From G963662605 sp963662605 (GTDB taxonomy: Bacteria; Bacteroidota; Ignavibacteria; Ignavibacteriales; Ignavibacteriaceae), in NCBI GenBank assembly GCA_963662605.1, contig OY759785.1, positions 3,162,001-3,226,000 of the forward strand: 64,000 nucleotides of DNA, read 5' to 3'. The notes under the pieces are model-generated. The model was not told the DNA's origin and made no database searches. It saw only the letters and a list, made by a program, of their open reading frames with translations. The translations under genes were made by a program, and so were the position numbers. Positions 34,073-42,964 of this stretch are shown here, piece after piece (position 1 is the first letter of the stretch; each line of letters begins with the position of its first letter).

Positions 34073-35236
34073 ATGAACGAGGTTGATTATTATCTTCAGT
34101 TGGTTCTCGATCCGCATAATCCGGTGTTCATCGTCATATTATTTACCATTCTGTTTTTCTTCACATCCTATTTTATTTACCGGCATATTTTTCTGCCGAT
34201 GCAAAAAAAGTGGGACCTTGAAAAAAGGGAATTTGAATTAAAAACAAAAGAACTTGAGCTTACCAATCTGAGAATTGTGGCTGCCTTTATTGAATCCGAC
34301 CCCAACCCCATAATCAGAACCAATCCCGATTGCCGGATAACCCAGTTTAACCGCGCCGCTAAAATGATTTTCAACCTTGAAGATGATAAGCACCCGCTGC
34401 TAAATGAAATTCTGCCCGGTTTAAATTTGGATTGTAAAAAAGAAATCGAAACGAATGCTTCTATAAAGGATAATATTAAAATAGAGGCCAAAGAATACAG
34501 CATGTTTTTCTACGGACTGAAAAGTCTCGGGATGGGACAAATCTATCTTGTTGATATTACTGATTCCAGCAATCATGAAAAGCGGCTTATCGAGTCCGAG
34601 CAAAAATATCGGGAGCTATCGTTCCATTTGCAAGATGGTTTTGAATTGGAAAAACGTAAAATTGCGATGGAGCTGCATGATAGCCTTGGACAAAGCCTGC
34701 TGCTTATCAAGCTGAAACTCAACAACGAGTTATCGGGAGCTCAATCAAACCCCGCAATATTAAATGACATAAGCAAATCCTTAGATACAGCAATTGAAGA
34801 TTTGCGAGGTATCATGTTCGACCTCAAACCGCGTGCGCTTGATGATTTCGGGCTTTTAGAGGCAGTTAAGCTGCTCTCAAATAAAATTTCCATGGATAAT
34901 GGCATTGTGGGTTCTGTTGATTTTATTGGCACCCCTATCCGCTTGGAAAAGAAAAAGGAACTGTATATGTTCAGAATTGTTCAAGAGGCATTAAATAACA
35001 TTCTGAAACATGCTCAATCGAAGGACTATGAAATACAGTTTATCTATTCGACGAATTACTTAAAAATTATGATATCCGACCATGGAATTGGCTTTGATCA
35101 GGAAAACTTAAAAAGCCGGGGGTATGGAATGCTCAATATGAGCGACAGAATTCATGCCATTAATGGTACGATGAAAATAAAATCCGCTGTTGACGATGGG
35201 ACACTGCTAATTTTTGAATTACCCTATGAGGAATAA
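34073..35236 (+). CDS. Sensor histidine kinase, NarL/HisKA_3 type with PAS-like domain
   Basis: A 387-residue membrane kinase: one membrane helix (about 19-37), a coiled segment, a PAS-like domain (about 70-170), then the dimerisation helix with the phospho-accepting His202 in AMELHDSLGQS, and the ATPase domain with the N-box QEALNNILKHAQ and GIGFDQENLKSRGYG. This is the NarX/DesK class. A 33-residue longer frame begins at 33974, but the promoter box at 34020 argues against it. It is followed two bases later by its response regulator. The signal is unknown. Confidence 0.8.
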   Translation: MNEVDYYLQLVLDPHNPVFIVILFTILFFFTSYFIYRHIFLPMQKKWDLEKREFELKTKELELTNLRIVAAFIESDPNPIIRTNPDCRITQFNRAAKMIFNLEDDKHPLLNEILPGLNLDCKKEIETNASIKDNIKIEAKEYSMFFYGLKSLGMGQIYLVDITDSSNHEKRLIESEQKYRELSFHLQDGFELEKRKIAMELHDSLGQSLLLIKLKLNNELSGAQSNPAILNDISKSLDTAIEDLRGIMFDLKPRALDDFGLLEAVKLLSNKISMDNGIVGSVDFIGTPIRLEKKKELYMFRIVQEALNNILKHAQSKDYEIQFIYSTNYLKIMISDHGIGFDQENLKSRGYGMLNMSDRIHAINGTMKIKSAVDDGTLLIFELPYEE

Positions 35237-35238
35237 TA

Positions 35239-35907
35239 ATGAAAAATATCAGAATTTTACTTTGTGATGACCATGCCCTTTTCAGAAGCGGTATTGTTAG
35301 CTTGCTGAAGGATGAGCCGGGTTATTTTGTTGTCGGCGAAGCAGAAAACGGCAAAGAAATGATTGAAAAATTCGAACAGCTCAGACCCGATGTCGTCATT
35401 GCAGACATATCCATGCCGGGCGCATCAGGAATAGATGCCGCGAAAGAAATAAACCGGAGATACGATAATATCCGGATACTTTTCCTGACTATGCTTCAGG
35501 ATGAAGAGTATATCTATCTGGCGATTAAAGCAGGTGGATTAGGGCTTATCAATAAAAATATAGTAAAAGGTGAACTTCTCTATGCCATTAAAGAAGTCAG
35601 TGAAGGACATGAATATTTCGGACCAAGTTACAACGTCGAAAAACTCAACGCGATTGTAACAAAATATGGACATCCACCGAAAAACAATAATGTAAATATA
35701 TTTGACGATCTGACTCATACAGAGAAACGTATCCTTGAGTGCATCGCCGAGGATATGTCGAGTACTGAAATTGCCGACAAGCTTTGCCTCGGAAAACGAA
35801 CGATTGATTCATATAGAGCGCGCTTGATTGACAAATATAATTTAAAATCACTGCATGGGCTCATCAAATTTGCCTTACTCTTCGTTGAAAGCAAAAAAAT
35901 AGAGTAA
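35239..35907 (+). CDS. LuxR/NarL-family response regulator
   Basis: A 222-residue regulator. The receiver has D10, D11 and phospho-acceptor D56 (IADISMP), and the switch lysine lies in INKNIVKG near 106. The DNA-binding domain begins LTHTEKRILECIAEDMSSTEIA and continues with the LuxR helix-turn-helix GKRTIDSYRARL. It is the partner of the kinase gene that ends two bases upstream. The downstream secreted-protein gene at 36039 may be a target, but this is only position-based. Confidence 0.85.
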   Translation: MKNIRILLCDDHALFRSGIVSLLKDEPGYFVVGEAENGKEMIEKFEQLRPDVVIADISMPGASGIDAAKEINRRYDNIRILFLTMLQDEEYIYLAIKAGGLGLINKNIVKGELLYAIKEVSEGHEYFGPSYNVEKLNAIVTKYGHPPKNNNVNIFDDLTHTEKRILECIAEDMSSTEIADKLCLGKRTIDSYRARLIDKYNLKSLHGLIKFALLFVESKKIE

Positions 35908-36038
35908 TTATACTGTATCTATTCAATTAATTCCAGTTGGGTTGGATTTTAGTGCCAAATTTTCAGTAATTGTACTATGTACTTTCAATGGTTCTAAAAT
36001 TACTTTGCTTTCCCAAACAACACAAGAAAGGTGTCTTA

Positions 36039-36473
36039 ATGAAAAAGTCGTTCTTATTTTTAATGATCTTTTTGGCCGGAGTGGGAGTTCATGGTCAAAA
36101 TATCGCGGGGAAAATTTTTCTAAACGCCGAAGCGACCGGGCTTTTCGGACCTCCGGCTGTATCCATTCCGATAGAAACGTCAACCCTAAACGATATGTTA
36201 AAATTGACGACTGACTATATTATGTTTAGAATTGATAAAGACAGCCTGACAATTCTGGATAGTAAAAGGAATGCAATTTACCCGAAAAATGCGGTTGTAA
36301 TGGAATCGGACATCTATAAGTATTTCAGCGTTTCATTAGTTAGTAAACTGCTTGCCGGTGGCAAAGAGAGCGTTACTACAGTGGAATTAAGAAATTTCGG
36401 CATTCTGTCCATCCACAACGGAGACTTTGTTCTGGAATTCAGTTCTCCTTGCCCGCCTGACTGCCCGTTCTAA
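36039..36473 (+). CDS. Small secreted protein ending in a Cys-Pro motif
   Basis: A 144-residue protein with signal peptide 1-20 (ending HGQ). The mature part is about 125 residues with beta-strand pattern and no family I recognise. The end, SSPCPPDCPF, has a CxxxC pair near the C terminus that could bind a metal or form a disulfide. The start 36039 is chosen for the AAAGGTG ribosome-binding stretch and signal peptide; an upstream ATG at 35970 would prepend residues ahead of it. It follows the response regulator by 131 bases and is closed by a terminator. Confidence 0.65.
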   Translation: MKKSFLFLMIFLAGVGVHGQNIAGKIFLNAEATGLFGPPAVSIPIETSTLNDMLKLTTDYIMFRIDKDSLTILDSKRNAIYPKNAVVMESDIYKYFSVSLVSKLLAGGKESVTTVELRNFGILSIHNGDFVLEFSSPCPPDCPF

Positions 36474-36492
36474 AGGCACTGACAATTTTATT

Positions 36493-36527
36493 AAACCCCC
36501 TTCGCATCGTATGGAAGGGGGTTTTTT
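36493..36527 (+). terminator. Intrinsic terminator
   Basis: AAACCCCCTTC and GAAGGGGGTTT form an 11-bp stem with a 10-base loop and a T tract, 20 bases after the small secreted protein gene. Confidence 0.9.
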
Positions 36528-36550
36528 ACCCATTCTCTCCCTTTTAATAT

Positions 36551-37932
36551 CACTGCTGTCCAAAATAAATCAGTCACGGCAAAAAAGCATAGAAAAGAAA
36601 GCGAAAACGAAAAAAGGGAAGTCATTTTCTAAACAATCCCCCCTGTTTGAAACAATTCAAGTTGCCCTAATCGTTGAACTTCTTCTTTTTTAGACCAAAA
36701 CGGATTATCTAACCACAATTGAAGACCTATCTTCACAAAGAGATTGATGCGAATAAATGCTATTAAATTGGACAGATTCCAATCGAACTTTGCTTTTTCT
36801 TTCATAATCCTCAACAAAAGTATTGTTATCATTGCTGTCCATATCTGTATCCACATGGCATTTTCATTTATACCGATAAAAGATTTGATTTTTAGGTGTT
36901 GTTTTAGCTCTTTGAAGAATATTTCAATACTCCAGCGCTGTTTATACAACTCTGCAACAGTCGCTGCTGTCCAAGATAAATTGTTCGTTAATAAGACAAT
37001 TGTTTTTCCCCTCGTAGCACTAAAGACCACAATCCGTCGAAGTTTACCCGGGAACTCCTTTCTTGAATCCTCCTCGGTCAGTTCAATTATTTCGTCACGA
37101 AGAAGATGTTCTTGTTTATCCACGGGAAGTTCTCTTTCTTCAAGACTACGATAATTTATCGTTTCTTTTAATCGGGTAACAAAGTATATATCTCGATTTG
37201 CCCATTCCCAAAACATTCGGAATGACTGATATCCCCGATCCATGACAACGACGCTTTTCTTTGGAAGAGTCATGTATTTAGCGTGTTTTACATCGTTTTG
37301 TGAAGCCGCTGTCATAAAGATATAGGAGGGAAGGCATCCATCATAATCAAGCAACGTGTGGAGTTTAATGGCTCCCTTCGCATTTCTGTAGGTTGCCCAG
37401 TCAAATACGTTCAGGCACAGGGAAATTACCGTGGAGTCGAGCATATAGATTTTTCGCTTAATTGTAGTAAACTTCTTTCTGTTCAGGTGAGAATCTTCTT
37501 GCTGATAATGGGTAAGTAACCGATAGTAGAAATCTCTGAACATTTGCCAGTCACGATGCTCGTTGATGTAGGACAGCGAGGAACGGCTGGGTATTTTGTC
37601 CTGTATGCCAAGATGATTCGCGTTACCGGTGATTGAACGCAGTCCATATGTTATATCCCGAATTGAATGAGCTTTCCCAAAGTGACAGAATAGCATGGAT
37701 ACCAGATGAGTCCAGCTGTTTATTCCTTTGGAGTGCTTATCTGTTCTAAATTTTTTAACACTTTGTGCAAAAACTTCACGGGGAAGCAGTTCTAATATTT
37801 GTGAAAATAGTGTTACATTTGTCATTGACTACCTCTTTATTTGTCCTTGTAAAACAAATGTACGGCTTTTTGTCTTTGACTCTTAGACCGTTTGAGGTAG
37901 TCTTTTTATTTTAAACGTTTTGGACGGATGTG
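36551..37932 (-). mobile_element. IS4-family-like insertion sequence with TIRs and 8-bp target duplication
   Basis: The left end begins CACTGCTGTCCAAAA, and the right end read from the other strand begins CACATCCGTCCAAAA. These agree at 12 of 15 positions and contain the identical core GTCCAAAA. Immediately outside lie TTTAATAT (36543-36550) and TTTAATAT (37933-37940), an 8-bp direct repeat typical of a target duplication. The element is about 1382 bases and carries one full-length transposase gene on the minus strand. It sits between the terminator at 36493 and a membrane-protein gene, so no gene is visibly disrupted. Confidence 0.8.
36629..37825 (-). CDS. IS4-family DDE transposase
   Basis: A 398-residue transposase. 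The N-terminal DUF4372-like domain begins NVTLFSQILELLPREVF. The DDE catalytic residues are visible as D in YMLDSTVISL, D in VVMDRGYQSF, and E in the YKQRWSIEIFFKELKQHLKI block (the Y..RW.IE.FFK signature of the IS4 group). The reading frame is intact, so the element may still move. Confidence 0.9.
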   Translation of the reverse strand: MTNVTLFSQILELLPREVFAQSVKKFRTDKHSKGINSWTHLVSMLFCHFGKAHSIRDITYGLRSITGNANHLGIQDKIPSRSSLSYINEHRDWQMFRDFYYRLLTHYQQEDSHLNRKKFTTIKRKIYMLDSTVISLCLNVFDWATYRNAKGAIKLHTLLDYDGCLPSYIFMTAASQNDVKHAKYMTLPKKSVVVMDRGYQSFRMFWEWANRDIYFVTRLKETINYRSLEERELPVDKQEHLLRDEIIELTEEDSRKEFPGKLRRIVVFSATRGKTIVLLTNNLSWTAATVAELYKQRWSIEIFFKELKQHLKIKSFIGINENAMWIQIWTAMITILLLRIMKEKAKFDWNLSNLIAFIRINLFVKIGLQLWLDNPFWSKKEEVQRLGQLELFQTGGIV

Positions 37933-38073
37933 TTTAATATTCTTAATAACGTTTTTATTGCATTTTTAATATATTTGGATGGTGATTTTGCATAAATCGT
38001 CTCCAAACCGGATACGGAAACAGCAAAACAGTGTGCATTCAAGAATATTTGGCAAGATTTCGTTTATTAAGAT

Positions 38074-38712
38074 ATGAACATATTCCAGTCTGATAATCTT
38101 TTAATATCATGCATTTTTGCGTTAACCAATATTATTCCGAAAAGCGTTTTTTTTTCAACTTTAATTCTTTGGCTGCTGCCTTTATTTAGACAGGCGAATG
38201 ATAAGTTCTTTTATTACTTCTGCATTCTGGCCATATCCGAACCAATCACCCTCATTCTTTATTATTTTTGGAAAGTGCCGATATATGGAGTATTTCTTCC
38301 GGCATCTTTTTTACTTATGCTCAGCATTATAGGCTGGAATGCGACATGGGAAAAAATACTTTGGACGGTAAACACGCTTCTCCTAATAATTGTGATTCTG
38401 CTTTTCCAGAACTTAATTTTTCACCTGACCGCATTTTACCATATAATCTTACTTGGATATTTTATTGCCCTTTTCCTCAAAAAGTACTTTACCCGTGATA
38501 TTATTAATTTATATATTTTGATGTTAGTAGTGTATGAATTTGCTACAACCATCATGTTTTCTTTGAAATTTGTACGGACCAGAATGAACATTGCATTCTC
38601 TTCGATACTATCACTATTCGAAATCCTCATCTGTATCTTTTTTATCTTTTACAGCTATAAAAACAGCCCTAAAATCCATCTATTAAGTCAAAAAAAGCAC
38701 ACCAGCGTCTAA
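38074..38712 (+). CDS. Integral membrane protein of unknown function
   Basis: A 212-residue protein with about six membrane helices and a basic C-terminal tail ending SQKKHTSV. No family or catalytic motif is recognised. It begins 141 bases after the IS4-like element. AATATTTG (38045-38052) is one base from the -7 consensus and could promote it. Codon use looks like its neighbours. Confidence 0.55.
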   Translation: MNIFQSDNLLISCIFALTNIIPKSVFFSTLILWLLPLFRQANDKFFYYFCILAISEPITLILYYFWKVPIYGVFLPASFLLMLSIIGWNATWEKILWTVNTLLLIIVILLFQNLIFHLTAFYHIILLGYFIALFLKKYFTRDIINLYILMLVVYEFATTIMFSLKFVRTRMNIAFSSILSLFEILICIFFIFYSYKNSPKIHLLSQKKHTSV

Positions 38713-38920
38713 AATCCGCAGTATTTTTTGCACTCTGCTTTATCCCCGATTAATCACCAATTCACCTTATTTGTGCATAATCACCCGGGAAAATCGTTCG
38801 GTTAAAAAACCGTAATGATACGGTATCTTTTTAATCTCTGCGGCCTTAATTTTCAGTTGAATTTGAAACATAATTATAGCAAAGCGTTACAGCTATAAAT
38901 AAACACTAAAACAAAATTAC

Positions 38921-39382
38921 ATGCGCATTTTTATCAGTTATAGTAATCCGAATCTGAATATTGTCAAAGCTTTGGCAGACCGGCTGGCAGTTTATGGCGA
39001 TGTATATTACTGGAAAGGCAACAATGCGCCGGATGATTTAGCGTGGGAACAAATTTACAACTGGATTGATAATTCGGATATTGTAATAACCTTTATTACG
39101 GACTGTACGGTCGTCAGAGCAGAAGCGGTAGACAAAGAAATCGGCAGAGCCAGAAAAATGAATAAATACATCTTCCCTCTTGTCTCTTCTGCAATTTCCA
39201 AAGGCGAATTAAATTTTCTGACCGAGACATCGTACCAACCGGTAGTTATCACTAATCCGCTTCCTGCAATAGAAAAAAATCTGTGGATTGCAGAAAACCG
39301 TTCGGGTGGAAAAGATCTTAATAGAAAGAAGGCACTTGTATTAAGCGCGATAGCATATTTCATGATGCTATCGTCTGAATAG
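38921..39382 (+). CDS. Stand-alone TIR-domain-like protein
   Basis: A 153-residue soluble protein starting MRIFISYSNPNLNIVKALADR, the IFISY.. opening strand of TIR domains. It continues with a G.VYYW segment, PDDLAWEQIYNWIDNSDIVITFIT, and the AEAVDKEIGRA helix, where glutamates (E68, E73) lie near the expected position of the NADase catalytic glutamate. In bacteria TIR proteins often cleave NAD+ and act in anti-phage defence or as effectors. Here no second protein domain is present, and the adjacent genes are a membrane protein and a possible RNA gene. Enzyme activity cannot be confirmed by eye. Confidence 0.6.
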   Translation: MRIFISYSNPNLNIVKALADRLAVYGDVYYWKGNNAPDDLAWEQIYNWIDNSDIVITFITDCTVVRAEAVDKEIGRARKMNKYIFPLVSSAISKGELNFLTETSYQPVVITNPLPAIEKNLWIAENRSGGKDLNRKKALVLSAIAYFMMLSSE

Positions 39383-39399
39383 CCAAAATATAGTAAGTT

Positions 39400-39560
39400 T
39401 ACGGCCTCTCACTCAAGTTCAAGATTCGTCTTTGCGCGATTAAGATGCCGAAAGTTGGGTCGCTGAGAGGAGAATCAACACCGGGGAATTGAACATCAGG
39501 GAGATGAAATGAGGGTTGGGCCGCAGGAGGCGAGCAATGTCGTAAGACAGGGCGTATTTT
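39400..39560 (+). ncRNA. Candidate structured RNA before a terminator
   Basis: A 160-base, GC-richer stretch between the TIR gene and the next gene is non-coding in every frame of useful length. CTCTCA (39406-39411) can pair with TGAGAG (39463-39468), and the stretch ends directly at an intrinsic terminator (39561-39590). This would make a transcript of about 190 bases. It does not match tRNA, tmRNA, RNase P, SRP or a riboswitch that I can recognise. Confidence 0.35.
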
Positions 39561-39590
39561 AGGACATCAAATTTACGATGTCCTTTTTTA
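39561..39590 (+). terminator. Intrinsic terminator
   Basis: AGGACATC and GATGTCCT form an 8-bp stem with an 8-base loop and are followed by a run of T. It ends the TIR gene transcript or the candidate RNA. Confidence 0.85.
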
Positions 39591-39688
39591 TTTTAAATCA
39601 AGCGGGCTTCTCATTCTACAACTTCCAAAACGATAAAAGTAAATTCTTTCTTAGTATATTTCAGTATAAAAAACTTAAGTTTTACGAA

Positions 39689-40267
39689 GTGAAATCTGAA
39701 AAGCATCCTAAAAAGGAAGCACGAACATCCGTTTGGAAGAATCCGAATATTATTGCGATTGAATCCCTGATATCTTCAATTGCCGTCATTTATTATTTCT
39801 CAACCATCCTGCAATTCATACTCCTCAAAGTAATTCTCGGGAAAGATGCAACTTTAGGTAATGCGGGGGTTTTTATTACTATCTCATTCGGCGGACAAGT
39901 TGAATTATCCATTTTCCAACAATGCCTTTTCATCGTAACTCCTTACCTGCTCTCCGTGATACTCATTGAAATTGCCAACGTACTTGTAAAGAGAACCGAA
40001 AAACAGACTCTAAAGACATTTCTTCTTTTCATACAGCTTAGTCTGTTTAGTTTTTTTCTATTCAGCCTGCTGCTGTTTGTATTCAGTCTGGTTTTTTCAG
40101 TGAAAATTGTAGACAGCTGGGAGATTTTGATGATGCAGATCAAACCTGATTTTCAATTCAAAATAATCATCGCATTATCAATTACTGTAGTCATTTTCGG
40201 ATATTTCGGCTCAGTACTCGGAAGACTTAAAAACTATTTTTCATCACAAGAGTCAGATAATACGTAA
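39689..40267 (+). CDS. Membrane protein of unknown function
   Basis: About 190 residues with four membrane helices, the first near residue 25 and the last before a C-terminal SSQESDNT tail. The open frame extends back to an ATG at 39578, but that codon lies inside the terminator hairpin, so translation from there is unlikely. A GTG at 39689 is the most plausible start, though it has no clear ribosome site. No family recognised. It is followed 10 bases later by the SDR gene on the same strand, so they are likely in one operon. Confidence 0.5.
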   Translation: MKSEKHPKKEARTSVWKNPNIIAIESLISSIAVIYYFSTILQFILLKVILGKDATLGNAGVFITISFGGQVELSIFQQCLFIVTPYLLSVILIEIANVLVKRTEKQTLKTFLLFIQLSLFSFFLFSLLLFVFSLVFSVKIVDSWEILMMQIKPDFQFKIIIALSITVVIFGYFGSVLGRLKNYFSSQESDNT

Positions 40268-40277
40268 AGGAACATAT

Positions 40278-41048
40278 ATGGGCAGCATTAAAAATAAACT
40301 TATCCTTATCACCGGAGCCTCTTCCGGTTTTGGCGAAGCATGCGCAAAGCTTTTTGCGAAAGAAGGTGCCAAACTTATTCTTGCCGCACGCAGCGAAGCA
40401 AAGCTAAAAAAACTATCTCAGTCTTTGAACAAAAAGTACAAATCCGATATAATCTATCGTGTTGTTGACGTACGTGATAAAAAGGCCGTCAAAGAGTTTT
40501 ACGACAGCTTGCCGGTAAAAAAACAAACAATTGATATTCTTATCAATAACGCCGGGCTCTCACGAGGATTGGAACCATTGCACGAGGGGGACACGAACGA
40601 TTGGGAGGAAATGATTGATACGAACATCAAGGGATTGTTGTATGTAACAAGAACCTTTGCCCCAAAGATGGTTGCCAATAAAAAAGGGCATATCGTAAAC
40701 ATCGGATCAGTTGCCGGTCATGATGTTTACCCCAATGGCAATGTTTATTGTGCCACTAAGCATGCGGAAAAAGCCTTATCCAAGGCAATGCGTTTCGATA
40801 TGTACCAGAGCAGTATCAAAGTCACGAGTATTGATCCGGGCTTGGCAGAAACTAACTTCAGCAATGTCCGCTTTCACGGTGATAAGACAAGAGCCAAAGA
40901 TGTTTATAAAGGATTTACTCCCCTTTCCGCAGCAGATATTGCCGACACAATTTTGTACGCAATATCAAGACCGGCACATGTAAATATTAACGAAATTATT
41001 ATCACTCCTACGGCACAAGCTGCCGTCGGAATGATAAAAAAAAAATAG
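40278..41048 (+). CDS. Short-chain dehydrogenase/reductase, YdfG-like
   Basis: A 256-residue classical SDR. TGASSGFG (12-19) binds NADP(H), with basic residues after the second strand (AARS). NNAG is at 90-93. The catalytic set is S144, Y157 and K161. The sequence most resembles YdfG-type 3-hydroxy acid dehydrogenases, which act on serine, L-allo-threonine and related 3-hydroxy acids, or reduce malonic semialdehyde. Its AAAGGA ribosome site lies 7 bases before the ATG. It follows the membrane protein gene and is closed by a strong terminator. Cytoplasmic. Substrate inferred from similarity only. Confidence 0.85.
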   Translation: MGSIKNKLILITGASSGFGEACAKLFAKEGAKLILAARSEAKLKKLSQSLNKKYKSDIIYRVVDVRDKKAVKEFYDSLPVKKQTIDILINNAGLSRGLEPLHEGDTNDWEEMIDTNIKGLLYVTRTFAPKMVANKKGHIVNIGSVAGHDVYPNGNVYCATKHAEKALSKAMRFDMYQSSIKVTSIDPGLAETNFSNVRFHGDKTRAKDVYKGFTPLSAADIADTILYAISRPAHVNINEIIITPTAQAAVGMIKKK

Positions 41049-41069
41049 TTTCGTAGGGAATAATAGCAG

Positions 41070-41097
41070 AAAAAGGATGGCTTGGCCATCCTTTTTT
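41070..41097 (+). terminator. Intrinsic terminator
   Basis: AAAAAGGATGGC and GCCATCCTTTTT form a 12-bp stem with a TTG loop. It ends the SDR gene and may also serve the convergent TPR gene. Confidence 0.9.
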
Positions 41098-41100
41098 GTT

Positions 41101-41964
41101 TTAAAAATTCAGTCTGCCCACGACTGAATTAATACCATCGAATAATTCTGCATTTTGTTTTTGATTGTAGTACTCTGCGGTTCGCCCAGCGCCAAAAAGG
41201 TTGGCGATATAAAACATTGATGTCAGGGATAACGAAATGTAAGTCCGTGCACGTGCTTTTCCATGCTCAACATCGTACCGGTTGGCGATATAACTCATGT
41301 ATGCGAAAGCTGAGACGAAGGTAAGTGCCTGAATTCCATCTGCATAATGCCCGCAGTAGATTTGTCCCGCTCCCGGCAGCACAACTGAGAGTGCAGTTGC
41401 GGCAAACGGACTCCTTGACGAAATACCTCTTGCGCTTTGTATGGTCTCCCCCAATTCTTTTACCGAGTCAAAAAAAGATTTATCCGCCATAGTTTTTTTC
41501 GCCCGCGTATAAGCTGATTCGACTTTCTCCCAATTACCAGTTTTGCAGTAATAGAGCCCGAGCAGCAAATAGGCCGGAGACGTTGAATCCTCCGCAGCCG
41601 CTCCGGTAAAATACTTATAAGCTTTTATTGTGTCATTCAACGAAAGATAATTAAATCCGAGATTCAGCATAGCTCTGCTTTTAGCAGACGGAGACAATTT
41701 AAAATCGTGTACCAGCCACCCAAAAGTTTCATTGGAAAGTTCAAATTTCCCGCTGAATCTGTATGCCCGTCCGATTTGCGATGAATAGAATATGATTGAA
41801 TCACTGCTCTTACTATAAAAAGCCAGCTCTTTATATTCCGAGATCGCCCGGAAATAATCCCGATCTTTCATCAAAAACGCAGCATATTCTTGTTTCGATT
41901 GAGCAAATACTATCTGCGTTGTAAGCAATAAAGCAAAGAGTAACAGCCGGATAAGTTTGTTCAT
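41101..41964 (-). CDS. TPR protein with C-terminal membrane segment (envelope operon)
   Basis: A 287-residue exported protein with signal peptide 1-21 (ending VFAQ). Residues about 25-165 are TPR-like helix pairs. The last third has at least two hydrophobic helices (about 190-205 with SVVLPGAGQIYCGHYADG, and later TFVSAFAYMSYIAN), a pattern common in small TM2-like modules. It is the last gene of a five-gene minus-strand unit with a YidD-like protein and lipoproteins. Function unknown; a role in envelope assembly is a reasonable guess from the company it keeps. Confidence 0.6.
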   Translation of the reverse strand: MNKLIRLLLFALLLTTQIVFAQSKQEYAAFLMKDRDYFRAISEYKELAFYSKSSDSIIFYSSQIGRAYRFSGKFELSNETFGWLVHDFKLSPSAKSRAMLNLGFNYLSLNDTIKAYKYFTGAAAEDSTSPAYLLLGLYYCKTGNWEKVESAYTRAKKTMADKSFFDSVKELGETIQSARGISSRSPFAATALSVVLPGAGQIYCGHYADGIQALTFVSAFAYMSYIANRYDVEHGKARARTYISLSLTSMFYIANLFGAGRTAEYYNQKQNAELFDGINSVVGRLNF

Positions 41965-41967
41965 ATA

Positions 41968-42393
41968 TTAGTCTTTCGGCTTGAATGCGCCGGTTAGATA
42001 GAAAGAATCATCATAGCGTGGTTTGTACTTTACAAACACTTTGGGGTATAGACCAAACAATTCATTATTCTCCCGGTAAAAAAAACGGTCAACGAACACC
42101 GGGATGCCAAAAACCCCATATTTTTCTAACGCCCTATCAGCATAACGAGAACAAGAAATTGCAAAAGGGCATCTTGATATTGAGTTAGGAGCAGCTTTAC
42201 TTTGATACAAATGGATTAGTGTCTGCATTCCCGAAATCAGCGGATTGGAACCCGGCTCTGATAAAATAAAAGGAGAGGCCTGAATGACCTCTCCTTTTTC
42301 CCATGAGTCGTATGTATAATCGGTGCTTTGGCAATACACGTTACTGCAAAATATAAGCAGACCGAAGACAAACTTTAATGGCCATCTAAACAT
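41968..42393 (-). CDS. YidD-like protein with an added signal peptide
   Basis: A 141-residue protein whose middle (about 60-105) fits the YidD / haemolytic domain: LIHLYQSKAAPNSISRCPFAISCSRYADRAL, with the two Cys-containing motifs and a following G..G....R stretch. YidD normally is a 70-90 residue, cytoplasm-side helper of membrane-protein insertion by YidC. Here the domain follows a signal peptide (1-21) and a 30-residue extension and has a long C-terminal tail, so it would act in the periplasm. It lies three bases from the TPR gene end and 8 from the PEGA-like lipoprotein gene. Confidence 0.65.
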   Translation of the reverse strand: MFRWPLKFVFGLLIFCSNVYCQSTDYTYDSWEKGEVIQASPFILSEPGSNPLISGMQTLIHLYQSKAAPNSISRCPFAISCSRYADRALEKYGVFGIPVFVDRFFYRENNELFGLYPKVFVKYKPRYDDSFYLTGAFKPKD

Positions 42394-42401
42394 AAGGGAA
42401 T

Positions 42402-42956
42402 TTAAAACCTGACAAGAGGTTTTCGTACTTCCTTAATGAGAACATCATTTTTGGTTAACATGTCGCATACAACATATTCCGTTGGCTTTCCGTCAATCAT
42501 TGCTACTTCAAGTTTAAGATGAATTTTATCCGGACTTATTTTATAGTAGTATCCGCCGAAATAATCAATAATTGCATACAAGCCTAATGACGTAAGGATG
42601 TCAAGCCCAAGGTAGATGTAAGATTTATCTCCCCAAGCCTGTTCCAGATCCATTTCGACTTCCTTATAACCATCCAAATGAATGGTCACGACATATGTAT
42701 CGTTTTTCGGTAAGTCAACAGTTGTCGGGGTATTTCTGTTTATCTTGAACGACTGATTCAGCAGGCCTACTGTACCCATTTTTTGACCTTCAACACCACG
42801 AATAGTTACGCTGGCTTTTTGTGGAGTTGACTGAATACTAACAGGACTTTTTGAACCGTCCAGAATCCACGCGCAGCCTTGAAGCATAAATGCGCTTACT
42901 AAAACAACCAACCAAAGGTATTTTTCTCTTCTCGTGCTTTGTTTACGTGTTTTCAA
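42402..42956 (-). CDS. Lipoprotein with a PEGA-like domain
   Basis: A 184-residue protein. A lipobox-type end of signal, FMLQGC, precedes the mature lipoprotein. The region SIQSTPQKASVTIRG and the later VTIHLDGYKEVEMDL resemble PEGA surface-layer domains. A hydrophobic stretch (about 115-130) and two tyrosine-rich motifs follow. It belongs to the five-gene envelope operon. Function unknown. Confidence 0.6.
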   Translation of the reverse strand: MKTRKQSTRREKYLWLVVLVSAFMLQGCAWILDGSKSPVSIQSTPQKASVTIRGVEGQKMGTVGLLNQSFKINRNTPTTVDLPKNDTYVVTIHLDGYKEVEMDLEQAWGDKSYIYLGLDILTSLGLYAIIDYFGGYYYKISPDKIHLKLEVAMIDGKPTEYVVCDMLTKNDVLIKEVRKPLVRF

Positions 42957-42964
42957 GGCTTCAC

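Noticed and set aside
39400..39560. Idea that the RNA stretch is a retron or defence-associated RNA linked to the TIR-like gene
   Set aside because: No reverse transcriptase or other partner gene is present, so the link is only proximity.
39578..39688. N-terminal part of the membrane protein frame from ATG 39578
   Set aside because: The ATG lies inside an intrinsic terminator hairpin, so a transcript would not normally include a usable start.
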